From the NCBI GenBank assembly GCA_029204225.1, contig CM055095.1:37844597-37908596 (forward strand): a DNA stretch of 64,000 nt. Direction: 5' to 3'. The notes beneath the pieces are model-generated. The model saw nothing but the letters and a program-made list of their open reading frames with translations. It did no database searches and was not told the DNA's origin. This document shows positions 20,591-31,756 of this stretch, in pieces; positions within the stretch are counted from its first letter, which is position 1; each line of letters starts with the position of its first letter. Source of the stretch: Diphasiastrum complanatum (lineage: Eukaryota > Streptophyta > Lycopodiopsida > Lycopodiales > Lycopodiaceae). A program made the translations under genes and the position numbers.

Positions 20591-23355
20591 TCAATGCTCT
20601 GGCTCTGACTCAGACAAATGCTCTAGAGACAACTCAGGGCCCCAAGCTGACTCTCGCAGCCGATATCTCTGCCTGTCTGGAACTGGCATGGGTTGTGTGT
20701 CTGAGAGGGAGGACTCGTCATCCTCATCATCCCAGTCTGCCTCCGCATCAGCCCCCAAGCAGGCCAAACCAACAACACCTGCTCCAACTGGCTGTGATAC
20801 TGCACCTCTACCTGTACCTGGAGCCCTGCGTGGTCGTCCTCTCCTCCCTGGCAGTTTCTGTGCCTTGCCTTTCTTGTTCGGTGCACCCTTGGGCCTTCCT
20901 GGTCTCTTGCGGACAAGAGGAGCTGTCAATGCCTCGTCACCCCCATGCAAATCACCTGGCTGGCTAGGCTGGGCCCAAGCTGAGGCCGGCTGGGATAGGG
21001 AAGCAAAAGAGGGAACTCCCTGCGCACCTGAGCGAGGAGGATGAGCTCGTGGAGTGTGTGCCCGTGGGGCTGCTGCAGGTGGAGGAACTGGCTGTGCAAG
21101 AGGCGAGTACAGCGGCGATATGTACTGAAAGGGGCGTTGCGGTGGCCGGTACTGGGCATCTGAATACAAATGCTCTGGACTCTGGGACTCATCCTGTGCA
21201 CCAGCCTCTAAATCATCATGTGCACCAACCTCTGCATCATCCTGTGCACCAACCCCTGAATCAACCCGAGCCTCATCCCGTGCCTCATCATGTGCACCCT
21301 GTAGACCCTGCATGGCCTCCCAATCTGTGCAATCAAAGTCATCTGGTGCCTCCTCTGGTGTGTTGTCGTAGTAACGGCCATGACTCTGTACTGCACGCAT
21401 CCAAACATCTGCCGGACCGACATCTAAATCACTCTGCCCTCTATCAAGAGCCTCCTCCATCATGTCGACATAGGTAGGTATGCCACTGGCCCTCCCTGTG
21501 TGCCCTACCTGTATCCCGGTATAACCTGTGCCATGTGTCCCACCTCTGCCACGTGATGCACCTGTGACCCCTGCCCGTGGCGTATGCCCTGCACCCGTAT
21601 CATCTGCCTCATCCCTCTCTGATCTGGCAAACACAACCCGAATGGGCTCATCCTCATCATGCTCATCCTCTGACACTAGCTCATCTGTCTCATACAATGG
21701 GGGCTCTCTATGCTCAAGCCCAAGCTCTCTCTCTCTCATCTCGGCAAGCTCCCTCTCTCTCTCTGCCATCAACTGTGTGCCCAGGTCATCTGCAGGCATG
21801 GGATGGATACTGTCCGTAGGCAAGTCAACCTGGCGCTCCAAATCAGATATCTTCGTCTGCAAGGTTTAAAATTTGCATGTCAGAGAGACAACTTTATGAA
21901 GAAATGAAACCAACGTACTAGGAGTCAACCAACATGCTATGGGAGAATAGCTAATCACCTGCAATGCGCTCGTAATGGTCGGAAGTCTCCTGGCGAGACA
22001 TGCGTTGGTGCTACAGAACACCAACCGCTCCAACTGACTCACTGACAACCGGTTTCTTCTCCTCGTGTGAATCAGTGCCCATGTGCTCCAATTACGCTCA
22101 CACACGGAGGCAGCGCAGTCCTGTGGTACATGCAATGAAATGCTTCAGCACATGTGCACGGATGGAAGGTCAACGAAACACAACAATGGAAGATGAAATG
22201 AGATGCATACCTGAGAAAGGACACGCAGTGCAAGACGCTGTATGGATGGATAGGTGCTACCGAACATGGTCCACCAGGTAATGGGAAGCTGCCTCCTCTC
22301 TGGATCCTGAGCGGCCGGGTGGCCGAACGTGCCCATGCCGAACGAAATGCAGCGAGCTCCTCCATGAGCCTGATAGGATCCAAACCTATGTGTGGACCCA
22401 CCCTGTGAATAAACTGAAGCCAATCAGCCTCGAGCTCCCTGTCTGCGATCTGTGTCGGAGAGAGGAAGAGGGGATGCAGCATGTGTGCAACGCTGTGGAT
22501 ACTCCTGTGGAAGTAGTTCCACTGCGTCTCCCATATGAACTTCAGCTCTGTCATCCTGCAAGTGAGAGGCATGTGGTTTAGGGCATTACGAGCATCGGCT
22601 GTAGACGTGGAATGGGGAGAGTGGGATGCACTGGCAAGGATGGGTGCAGTAGCATAGGTGGGGTGCACTGGTGGAGGGGCAACATCTGGCATGGAGAACG
22701 AAAATTGCTGGCTGAGGAGGTCATCCGGATGGGAAGGGAAGGAAGAAGGGATCTCTTCCACATCCTCGAACGCCCCAGCAGTAGCATCCAAGGCCTGCTC
22801 GGGTGGCGGAGAGTCCATGAGAAAGTCGTAGACTGGGGGAGTGCGAGCAACAGTGGGTGGTGGTGGAACCGCAGTGGCAACTGGCAGACGCGATGGGACG
22901 GGATCCACCGGAATCTGAGCAGATGGGGGTGCGTGAGGCAGAACTGTCTGAGGGGGATGAGGGGCAAAGGGACCGGAGGAAGATGCACTCCCTCTCCTCG
23001 TGCGTGCCAGCCAAGCAGGCAGCAACTCTGGGTCAGCCACATAAGGAGCGATGCAAAATCGGAGAATGCCCTCCAAAATGGTGTTCTCCCCTGCCATGAG
23101 CCGCGGCCCGTAGGTGTCCAATAGTCGCTGCCTGTCGGGGACGGTCATGCTGCCACAAGGGGCAGCATTCAAGGTGGCACCATTTTCGGCGCGTGCACTG
23201 AGCAGATGGCCTTTAAGGCGAGTGAGGGATGCAGCAAACTCGACGAGACAGTATCTGTAGTGCACGATCTTCTGACCGGTCTTGTTGGCCTTGTCGGCAA
23301 CCCGCCTGACAATGTCTACCTCGTCCCACAGACCGGAAAGGTCGGATTGCACCAT
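20591..23355 (-). pseudogene. hAT transposase gene of element C, catalytic core deleted
   Basis: The start ATG at 23355 (MVQSDLSGLWDEVD), BED-like finger and Pro/Ser linker are intact. At about 22590 the sequence jumps from the linker (after HSTSTADA) straight into the end of intron 1 (CGTAATGCCCTAAACC), deleting the DUF659 core and the exon 1 donor. Exon 2 follows with a 1-bp deletion near 22340. Exon 3 holds CERNWSTWALIH. Exon 4 (21856-20591) is fully open. It has an acidic and Pro-rich body, about 0.3 kb shorter than A, with two AT-hooks (KRPGRPKG and GRRGRPRR) and the C-terminus SESEPEH. C therefore holds the only intact finger-plus-start and intact AT-hook exon, but no catalytic domain. 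Confidence 0.88.
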
Positions 23356-23736
23356 TGCGATGGAGAAAACTAGGGACAAAACGTTGGAAAAAAAACAGCA
23401 GGGTACATTGTGTGAGAGACGCTGAAAATGGGCGAAGGCAGGGCGAAGCAAGTCAGATGCAAGGAAGGGCAATGCGTGGGCGAAGGGCAACGCAAGGAAT
23501 CGAAGGCAAGCAGGCGGAAACAGTAGCGATGGCAGGGCGGAGGAGGGCGCAAAAAAATTTCTGATGAAATGCGAGGGGGGCGGGTAGTTTAGGTTAAAAA
23601 AAATTAAAAAAGATATTAAATATTAAATAATATATTATATTATGGTACCGTGGTACCAGTACGGTCCCGCGGTACCGGGATCCGCGGTACCCAGTACCGC
23701 GGGACCTATGATATATATATATATATATATATATAT

Positions 23737-25811
23737 CATAGTGGCTGGTGGTACCGCCATTATGGTACCGCCGGTACCATAATGGTGGTAGCGTCAGTAC
23801 GGTACCGCCCTGGGATCCGCGGTACCAGGGCAGTACCATTTTTTAATATTTTTTTTTAATATTTTTGATATTTAATTATTGCCTTTTATATACCAAAATA
23901 GGTTTAAAAAAAATGGAAAATAAAAGGGTTATGGGTGTAAAAAAAGAGGGTACAGTACATGGTGCAGGGGACAGGTGCAACAGCACATGGGCACTGTGGG
24001 TGAGCAGACCATGGGGCCAATGGGAGAGCAGCACAGGGGGGGAGCAACACATGGGGGCAGGTACAGAGGCACATGGAGGGATGATGGGGATCCACATGGC
24101 CGATCAGGCTGTGGGGATAAATAAGCACTCACAATGCCATTGCATCGGAAGCAAGAGGCAGACATTGCAGAGATGCTACGACAGACTCGGCAGAGACACC
24201 CAGAGCTGCATATCCCCGCCCCCGCTGTGGCCCCTGCCCCCGCTGTCGAGCTGGATTTGGATGAGCAGATCGGAATGAACTTCACACAACGGCAGCTCAT
24301 CATGGTCAGGGAAACGACCACCAGACGTCGGGCTAACCAAGAAGCAAAGTGAGAGTGACAGAACAATGCACCTGACGAGGGCAAGGAGTCGGTGGAGGAT
24401 CCGTAGGCATGTTTAGAATAGATAAGGTCCAGCCGTATGTGGCGGACTGTTGCTATGTAATTTTCGGCAGTTTAGGGTGTGGCAAATAACTAGATAGTTG
24501 CTTAAAAAAAAGACGGGATATGTAATGTTATCTTGATACAACGGCTGAATCAATATATAGTTGTTTTTTGTGCAACACGAGCCTGGTCATGTGCAATGCA
24601 ATCTCTATATTTTTTTAAATGCAATGTAATACAAGTGTTTATGAAATGTCGTCACGGGTTTGGGGTGTAGGGGTAATTGCTATGCTCATGATCGTTTGGA
24701 GTGCATGTGCTATCAGTTTGATGTGGCATCAATGATCAGTTGTAGGTGCATTTCTGTGAAGCTATCATTCTCTTCAATCGAAATTAGTTGAAAATACGAT
24801 TCACACACGCACATAGAATTTGACATAAAATTAAAAATACAGCATCACATGTACAGAGCGACATACGCACAATGTGCAGCAAATAAAGTACGCTAAACAC
24901 TGAATATAATGTGAAAAATGGTCTGAGTACAATGGTCGACCGTCTGCTAGAAACAAACTACTGAAACTAAAATAACAAAGCGACAATCAATGCTCAAGCT
25001 CTGACTCAGACGAATGCTCCGGAGACAACTCAGGGCCCCAAGCTGACTCTCGCAGCCGATATATTGTGCCTGTCTAGAACTGGCATGGGCTGTGTATCTG
25101 AGGAGGAGGACTCGTTACTAGCATCATCCCAATCTGCCTCCGCATCAGCTCCCAAGCAAGCCAAACCAACAACACCTGCTCCAACTGGTTGTAATACTGC
25201 ACCTCTAGCTGTACCTGGAGCCCTGCGTGGTCGTCCTCTCTTCCCTGGCAGTTTCTGTGCCTTGCCTTTCTTGTTCGGTGCACCCTTGGGCCTTCCTGGT
25301 CTCTTGCGGACAAGAGCAGCTGGAGGAACTGGCTGTGCAGGAGGCAAGTACAGCGGCGATATGTACTGAAAGGGGCGCTTTGGTGGCCGGTACTGGTACA
25401 TCCTGGGTGCTGCCAAAGGGGGAGCCAGTGGAGTGGGTGTTGCCAAAGGAGGAGGATGTGAAGTGGGTGCGCCACTGGAGAAGCCACTGTGGACGTGGGC
25501 GCTGCAAGACAAAACCTGGGCACAGATGGTGGCCTGCCATGGAGACCTGGTGCTGCAGAAGTGGACGGTGATGGAGGGGTTGCAGGCCTGAATGGCATCG
25601 GTGGCACTGGAGGAGCTGTGCAGGCAAAAACAGCAGCGATGGCAGGGCGCAAAAGAATTTCAGAGGGAAATGCGAGGGGGGCGGGTAGGTTTAGGTAAAA
25701 AAAATTTAAAAAAATATTAAATAATAAATATATTATTATATTGTGGTACCGCGGTACCAGTATGGTCCCGCGGTACCGGGATCTGCGGTACCCACAATAC
25801 CGAGGGACCTA

Positions 25812-25813
<2 letters not shown>
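23737..25813 (-). mobile_element. hAT element F, internally deleted, both ends present
   Basis: The left end is CATAGTGGCTGGTGGTACCG and the right end is CGAGGGACCTATG. Both match the family's 3' and 5' ends, and TA tracts lie on both sides. Of the 5-6 kb family sequence only about 2 kb remains. What is left is one 85-bp promoter unit, the 5' leader and a damaged 3' half of the small gene (about 24145-24405), the convergent spacer, the AT-hook exon end (about 25000-25600) and the 5' terminal region. It is a typical internal-deletion derivative. Confidence 0.85.
24992..25620 (-). pseudogene. AT-hook exon fragment of the hAT transposase in element F
   Basis: The minus strand reads the Pro-rich part (PPVPPMPFRPATPP), then two AT-hooks (KRPGRPKG and GKRGRPRRAPG), then the acidic end (GADAEADWDDA). 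A frameshift near 25065 precedes the normal C-terminus. Everything upstream, including the finger, core and dimerisation exons, is deleted. Confidence 0.75.

Positions 25814-25860
<47 letters not shown>
25814..25860. repeat. (TA)n tract closing the hAT cluster
   Basis: About 23 TA units follow the terminal CTATG of element F. Beyond 25861 the sequence is ordinary AT-rich DNA unrelated to the hAT family. Confidence 0.9.
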
Positions 25861-25863
<3 letters not shown>

Positions 25864-27059
25864 GGCTATGGACATACATTATAGTCCATCCTTCTCTATT
25901 TCTGTAGTATTTGTGGACATGGATAAGGGTAAACCAACCTAACCATCCATCACACTATGAAACAAAACCCAAGTTAGCCAAAAGCCAGCCAAACATCCAT
26001 CCATAAGGTAACCAATGCAAAAGCAAGGTGTTGTCATAAAATCTGAAGGCACAGCAGGGGCCAACTCAACCAATTAGCATAGTGGTGAGCGTAGCACCCA
26101 CCACACAAAGGGACTCCTTATACAAATAGCTACGCAAATGACACAACTTAGAAAATTGCAGAGTCACCGTGACAAAGTATGACAGACGAAGCTAAAAGTG
26201 AGAGAAAAACGAATGGACATCTGGGTTGGGCTCATTGAGCGTAAGCAGGAAGCAAGAAAACTTATTACACAAGAATTAGTCAAAAGAAGTAAGGGGAGTT
26301 GAAATTGAAGAGTAACAAGGTTTATAGGTCAAGTGAATGCAACATTCAATGGAAAGCAAAAATTGTCTAAGCGTAAACCAGCGTACTTGGAATCGAATTA
26401 TGGTTATTAGGCATCTCATTCATACCAAAAGAGGTGGAGCTGATTTGCAAGCTACTCTTTCATTCATGTGCACAAAATCATTGCAACGAGTCAAATGAGC
26501 TGACTTTTCGAAGGTTTACTCCAAAACAGTAGGTTCTTTTGTGAAAAAAACTAATTATCATACTAATTATGTGTGTCTGTGTGTTTGTGTATAGGCTGCG
26601 GCTAATGAGTTTCGGTCATGCAAGGTAGATTGATACTTTCACGTTGATTGCGGGTCTAGCGATAGCAGCTACACTTCCCAGTGCTTTGGAAAAACAACGT
26701 GGATCTAACATACTCATGCGTGCGATTTGAAACTTTACAACACTATATTCAACTACCGACATACGTAGTTGCACAAGGATACACGAAACATCAGTCGAGT
26801 ACTATCTAGCAAGAGAAGATCGATCAAAAGAAGAAGAAGAATTGATTCTTGTTAAACTATCAATCATTGCAGCAGCAGCTCATCAATCTACCTGCTGCTC
26901 CTGCTGCTGCTGCGGTATGGTAGATATCAATTTTCGTCCCACCTGGTACAAATGCAAATGCAGCAGTCCTCGTATGTAGCTCGGCCGATTACTCCCTTTG
27001 CTGCTGCCGCTGCAGCTGCATAATTCAGCAAGAAATTGAGTAAATTCTTCAGGCTAAAG

Positions 27060-27061
<2 letters not shown>
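25861..27061. other. No gene seen; CTG/CAG-rich patches
   Basis: No coding or mobile-element signature could be supported. At 26865-26925 and 27000-27022 there are short CAG/CTG-rich runs, followed by a GA microsatellite. This combination is common in plant 5' untranslated regions, but no convincing start exon was found on either strand. Confidence 0.45.

Positions 27062-27097
<36 letters not shown>
27062..27097. repeat. (GA)n microsatellite
   Basis: Eighteen uninterrupted GA units. Confidence 0.95.
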
Positions 27098-27099
<2 letters not shown>

Positions 27100-27289
27100 C
27101 TGTTGGGTGCGATTGACATTCCTTGGTCGTTCATGGCGATATGCTGATCGAGGATGACAAGAAGAAGGTGCCAAAGCTTGAAAGGGACCAACAAAAAAAT
27201 GCCAAAAAAAAGGAGAATAGAGAATTGGGTTGGCGCGGGACTTGGAACAACTTTTATTCCTCAACAAGACTCGGGATGCAAAAACAAAG

Positions 27290-27545
27290 CCCCTCTCTCA
27301 TCCAAATATCCATGAGTCCTAAAAATTTTCACCTTTTCACCCCACTCTCATCCAACTATCCATGAGTCCTAAAATTTTTCATCATTCACTGTGGTCATGG
27401 ATGGATGATCACCATCATCATCGAGTGATCCATGAGTCTTGAAATATTTCATCATTCATCATGATTATGAATAGATGATCATCCTCATCCAACGATCTAT
27501 GAGTCCTCAAATTTTTTTTCATTCATCATGATTATGGATAAATGA
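27290..27545. repeat. Degenerate minisatellite, unit about 65-75 bp, three to four copies
   Basis: Repeated blocks of the form ATCCATGAGTCCTAAAATTT and TTCATCATTCATCATGATTATGG recur at about 27300, 27350, 27430 and 27495 with gradual divergence. It has no coding potential. Confidence 0.75.
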
Positions 27546-27992
27546 TTTTGCATTTTCGACATTTATAAAAAAATCGACATGAAATTTAATTGTTAAAATC
27601 GACATTTTTGTCTTTTTTATTTACATTTATAGATGTTTACCTTTTTATACATTTAGGTGTAACATATTTTTCTGGTTTTTGGGAGATACTAAATATGTTT
27701 TTTCTTTGTTGCATGGAAAATGGTGGTGAGTGTCTCCTTGAAGCAAATAGTAGGAAACATGCATCTCTTTTACATGCACATCCTTTTGATGCTCACAAAC
27801 ATCAACATAGAATCGAATCGTTAGAATTAGCATTGTACATTTTGTTTTGGATGGATAGGTTTTTCAATTTTGCTAGATTTAGGTGTAACATATTAATGCC
27901 ATTGTTGTGAGTTGTAATAGATTTCTTTTCCTAGATTTTACAAAGAAAATTGTGGCTCCTCAATCCACCTAAAAGTTTTAAAAAAAACTATT

Positions 27993-28167
27993 CCTTTTTA
28001 CATGAAGCTTTCGGTGAAGCAACATGTAGACTGTGTATATACATGTAAATTAATCCTTTTTACATGAAGCTTCCGGTTCAGGAAGCAGCATGTAGAATGT
28101 GTATATACATACTACATGTATATACATATTCTACATGCTGCTTCCTGCACCAGAAGCTTCATGTAAA
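27993..28167. repeat. Near-perfect hairpin with 50-bp arms plus an extra arm copy
   Basis: Arms at 28057-28106 and 28118-28167 are reverse complements with three mismatches, around an 11-base loop. Each outer end reads TTTTACATGAAGCTTC. A third, more diverged copy of the left arm lies at 27993-28050 in the same orientation. It could be a miniature inverted-repeat element remnant or a precursor of small RNAs. There is no protein-coding potential. Confidence 0.8.
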
Positions 28168-28189
28168 AATGATTAGTTTATGTATATAT

Positions 28190-28190
<1 letters not shown>

Positions 28191-28241
<51 letters not shown>
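28191..28241. repeat. (TG)n microsatellite
   Basis: About 25 TG units, directly after the hairpin region. Confidence 0.95.
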
Positions 28242-28244
<3 letters not shown>

Positions 28245-28731
28245 GTCCTCACCACAAGATTCTAGTCTAAGCATACCATACAAAGCAACAACACAAGGAA
28301 ACATGTGGTGGATAAACCAACCCAACCAAACCTAGATCGAACGGATCTAGCCCCCAAGCTATGGATCAATCAGAGTCATGGAAAGAGGAGTCACACTAGC
28401 AGCATGTAGCTACCACTCACAAAATCAAGCATACACTAGTGAGAGCCCAACAGGTATACTTATACCCTCCAAGGCCCATGCACCACTAGTAGTGCACTGT
28501 GACACCTCACTGGACACCTCTGCAGCCTATGTGGGCCACGTCATCCAATTCCCTAATGACTCACTGATAGACCCATACCAACTCCACCACCATGTCTTTA
28601 GGCCTACAACCATTAATTATAACCATGTACTCGTAAGGGCCCCAATTCCCTTATAGTCACAATTAACTTACGGGTTGTTGGTCTACCGGTCCCTAGCGTG
28701 GACACGCTACCCGAGACCAATCATGGGCATG

Positions 28732-28733
<2 letters not shown>
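28242..28733. other. 492-bp segment between two TG arrays
   Basis: More balanced base composition than its surroundings. No open frame of note: the 28378-28656 frame has no recognisable domain. No inverted ends could be seen. It is bounded on both sides by long TG arrays in the same orientation. Confidence 0.5.

Positions 28734-28824
<91 letters not shown>
28734..28824. repeat. (GT)n microsatellite, about 45 units
   Basis: Uninterrupted GT over 90 bases. Poly Thr-His frames predicted on the reverse strand are artefacts. Confidence 0.95.
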
Positions 28825-28825
<1 letters not shown>

Positions 28826-31740
28826 TATAATTAAAATTGTTTTCACAACAAAGGGGCACCTTTCGTAGCCCTTGCGAACCTTCTCCCCATAAAGCAAGAT
28901 GCTCATTTTTTTTTCTTTTTTTGTTATTTTGGAGGCATCTCCAAAGCAAATTTTCATGTGACTATGGATTAATGAGTTTAAGGGTAAAAATTATCTCAAC
29001 CATGTATTTTTAGGCTTCGTTAAAATAGGAAGCTTTTGACTTAGAGGTAAGAATCTTTTTTGGAGGCTAAAATAAATGTATGAGCATTGTATAGGTTTTC
29101 ATTCAATTCTTTGTTTGTGTGTCTTCAGTCCATAAAAATACGTAAAGTCTTACATGAGTCGATCGTTGGCATTTCAGCAATTAATTTCAAAACTTGAAGG
29201 TTTTTTATATATGAAAATAGATAGCATTTTATCACTCTGTTGAAGTGTTGTAAGTTTCTTTTGTAAGGTTGGCATGAAAAAAAATTTATAAGCATTGCTT
29301 AAAACTATGGGTTCCTTTTAATTGTGAAAAAGTCAGTGTTAAACAAAGTATCTACAATTTGGAAGATTCCTCAAGTCCGCAAGGCATGGGCCTTCAGATT
29401 TGGTCCCACTCATTTTATAAGCATGCATTAAATAAACCTCCAGCAAGATGTCTTGTTCTCTTGTTCCTCTAAGCACCATCATCAATCTATCCAAATTCCA
29501 TGCAAGCCCTTGACACAAAGGCATACTAGGAGTCTTAGTGGCGGTGAAACTCCTGGCTTGTGATCTTGGAAGCCGTTCCTGGCAAATAAAACCCCATATG
29601 ATTATCTATACCATCATAAACTAGCGCAGCTCAAAGTTGTTGCAACAAGAACGGATTCAAATTTCTACCCAAAGAAAACAATTTTTTGACTTTAGTAGGG
29701 ACATGCTCCTTTTCCCACATAGAGAGACACACTAGATAGATGCAACACTACTCCAACTCCACGAGGATCGAAAATAGTGCATCACTTAAAGCAATGTTCC
29801 CACCTATGTGTGATGCTTCATTAGTTTTAATGTGATATTAGATTATTGTAGCCTTGCCCAACTAATTAAGAACCACTGGCACATATAGCCATCACTTTCA
29901 TGGTAAGAACGTTTGGCTATTTTATAGTGCAGGCTTTGAAAAGCTAACAATCAAAACATAGGTCCAAGGCTATACGTTAAAAATGATCAACCAACTAGGC
30001 TACAACATTCTATTCTTAGGCTAATTTCACACAAAGTGGGTGCAATAGAGATGATGAGTCCCACATACATTTGCATCGTTTTTTTCCGTCTTTCTTCATC
30101 CTCATTTCACACATAAATGTGGATAGTGGGTCTCTTGGCATTTTGAAACCTTCCCAGCCCTTCACAATCTATTTTCCTTTCATAGGGATGCAATTTTATT
30201 TTAGCCTTTACAATTGAAAATTTATTATTCCAAAAAACCTTGTAGGACCTTTCATAACGAGTAAAATCTTTAGTCATGAAACTCCTCTAGATTTATACCT
30301 TTCACCCAAAAAGTAGATACCCACCCTTCAAAAGATAGGCTTAGGCCTTTTTTCTCTCTCCTCTATCCAATAATGGAAGTCAAGGTTTGTTTGAGAGAGG
30401 TTTCAAGGAGGGAGGCTGAGGAGCCTGCTATTCTACCTTGAAGACGCACAAAAGAGCGAGAACAATCAATGATATCTTCAAACTTCGAAAGAGAAGAGAT
30501 TTTAGCATAGAGGGCAGGACGTAGAGACTTGTACCAGATCAAGGAATTGTTCATAATATAGACTAAGTGTCCCTTGCGGGATAAATGAGAAAAGATCTAA
30601 AATTTTCTTTTTTGAATGGAGGAGGGCATGCTCCCTCCATGTATGGTTGATATTTGAGTTAACACCATTATGCACCCTAACGATATGTCTTGAGGTGATG
30701 ACCTTGGTTAAAGGTTGAACACAGTTTGGGGTAATTGACATTCTCTCTCAAACGCATCCCAAAACAAGCACAAACATCCAATCTTCTTCTGCACATCATC
30801 ACCACTCACCACTTAACCTCATCCCCTCCAACAGTCTTCAACAATAAGATAATGAGAAAACAATATAGAAGCAAGCTAAGAAAGGATGTTTGTTTCAACA
30901 TACACGTGCCCGTTCCAAACCCTAACGGATGTATCTGGCCTCTCACAATCGGAGTACACACAGAGAGCTTATTATGCTCTCTTTTATCAAGCAGATTGTG
31001 TTATGTTTTTTTTGGGCACATTTCAAATAATGAATAGTGCAAAACTACACATTTCAACATATCTTGATGTTTCTACGTGTGGACCATACTTGAGGTGGAG
31101 CACATTTTAGCATATCTTGCAAGTTCTATGTGTGGCCCTTTATCATTCGTTCACATGCTTGCCCAAGATGTATCTCTAGCCTATGGATGATGCCAATGAG
31201 GGCCAAGGGTAGTGGTTGTGGTATTGGAAGACATTGATTACCATTTGAGGCCCAATCATGCATGTTTTCATGTTGATAACTCCAATCTAGGAGGGTGAGT
31301 AATAGTGACTTTATGGATGGGCATAGCAAGTAAGTGCTCATCACTTGAAAATGTGTGTCTAATAGAGGCTGGCTTTTCAATTGCTTACAAAAAATGACAA
31401 GTACTATTTAAACGTCAACAAGTATTGCGCATATAGTACAATCATTAACCAAGAAAAAAATTTCAACAATGACTGGACTTCATTATAGGTGAACATGACA
31501 GATTAACACTTGAATGCCTTCATTTCCAATATTTGGTTTGAATTTTAAGAGGTGTTTGACGAATCCGTGCATTCAAGTAAGTTATAGCTTATTTGGTACT
31601 AAAAATTGCTTGAACTTTTTGATTTATTCATAATCACTAATTTTGTTATTTATTCATTTCAACTTTCTGTTGATTTGCTTATTATATACTATTGTGAATA
31701 CTATGAGTGCCCTAATTTCTACTGACATTTTCATGAACAT
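28825..31740. other. No gene that can be named; possible old gag-like scraps
   Basis: AT-rich and full of stops. Minus-strand pieces at 30363-30741 and 29339-29524 have a retroelement-gag flavour (LIWYKSLRPALYAKIS, QGLAWNLDRLMMVL), but no zinc knuckle, protease or polymerase follows, so they are not called. Confidence 0.4.
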
Positions 31741-31756
31741 TATGTTTGCAATGCAG

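Larger units (their letters stand above)
19098..23710 (-). mobile_element. hAT element C, minus strand
   Basis: The complete 5' end lies at the right: CTATG at 23706-23710, reading inward on the minus strand CATAGGTCCCGCGG, then GGTACC/GGATCC palindromes. The left (3') end is clipped: it begins inside the subterminal repeat (TACCGCCGGTACGG) directly after TA repeats and lacks the terminal CATAG. It carries the intact small gene (19699-20064, +). Its transposase gene has an internal deletion removing the catalytic core. It shows what the 5' end missing from A and B looks like. Confidence 0.88.

Noticed and set aside
26075-26110. tRNA-like A-box (TAGCATAGTGG) suggesting a tRNA gene or SINE
   Set aside because: No B-box GGTTCGAATCC at the right distance and no cloverleaf could be drawn.
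28707-28957. Minus-strand frames of repeated Thr-His
   Set aside because: Produced by the (GT)n microsatellite. There is no unique sequence to support a protein.
30363-30741. Gag-like minus-strand frames
   Set aside because: Gag resemblance is only compositional. There is no zinc knuckle, protease, polymerase or LTR nearby.
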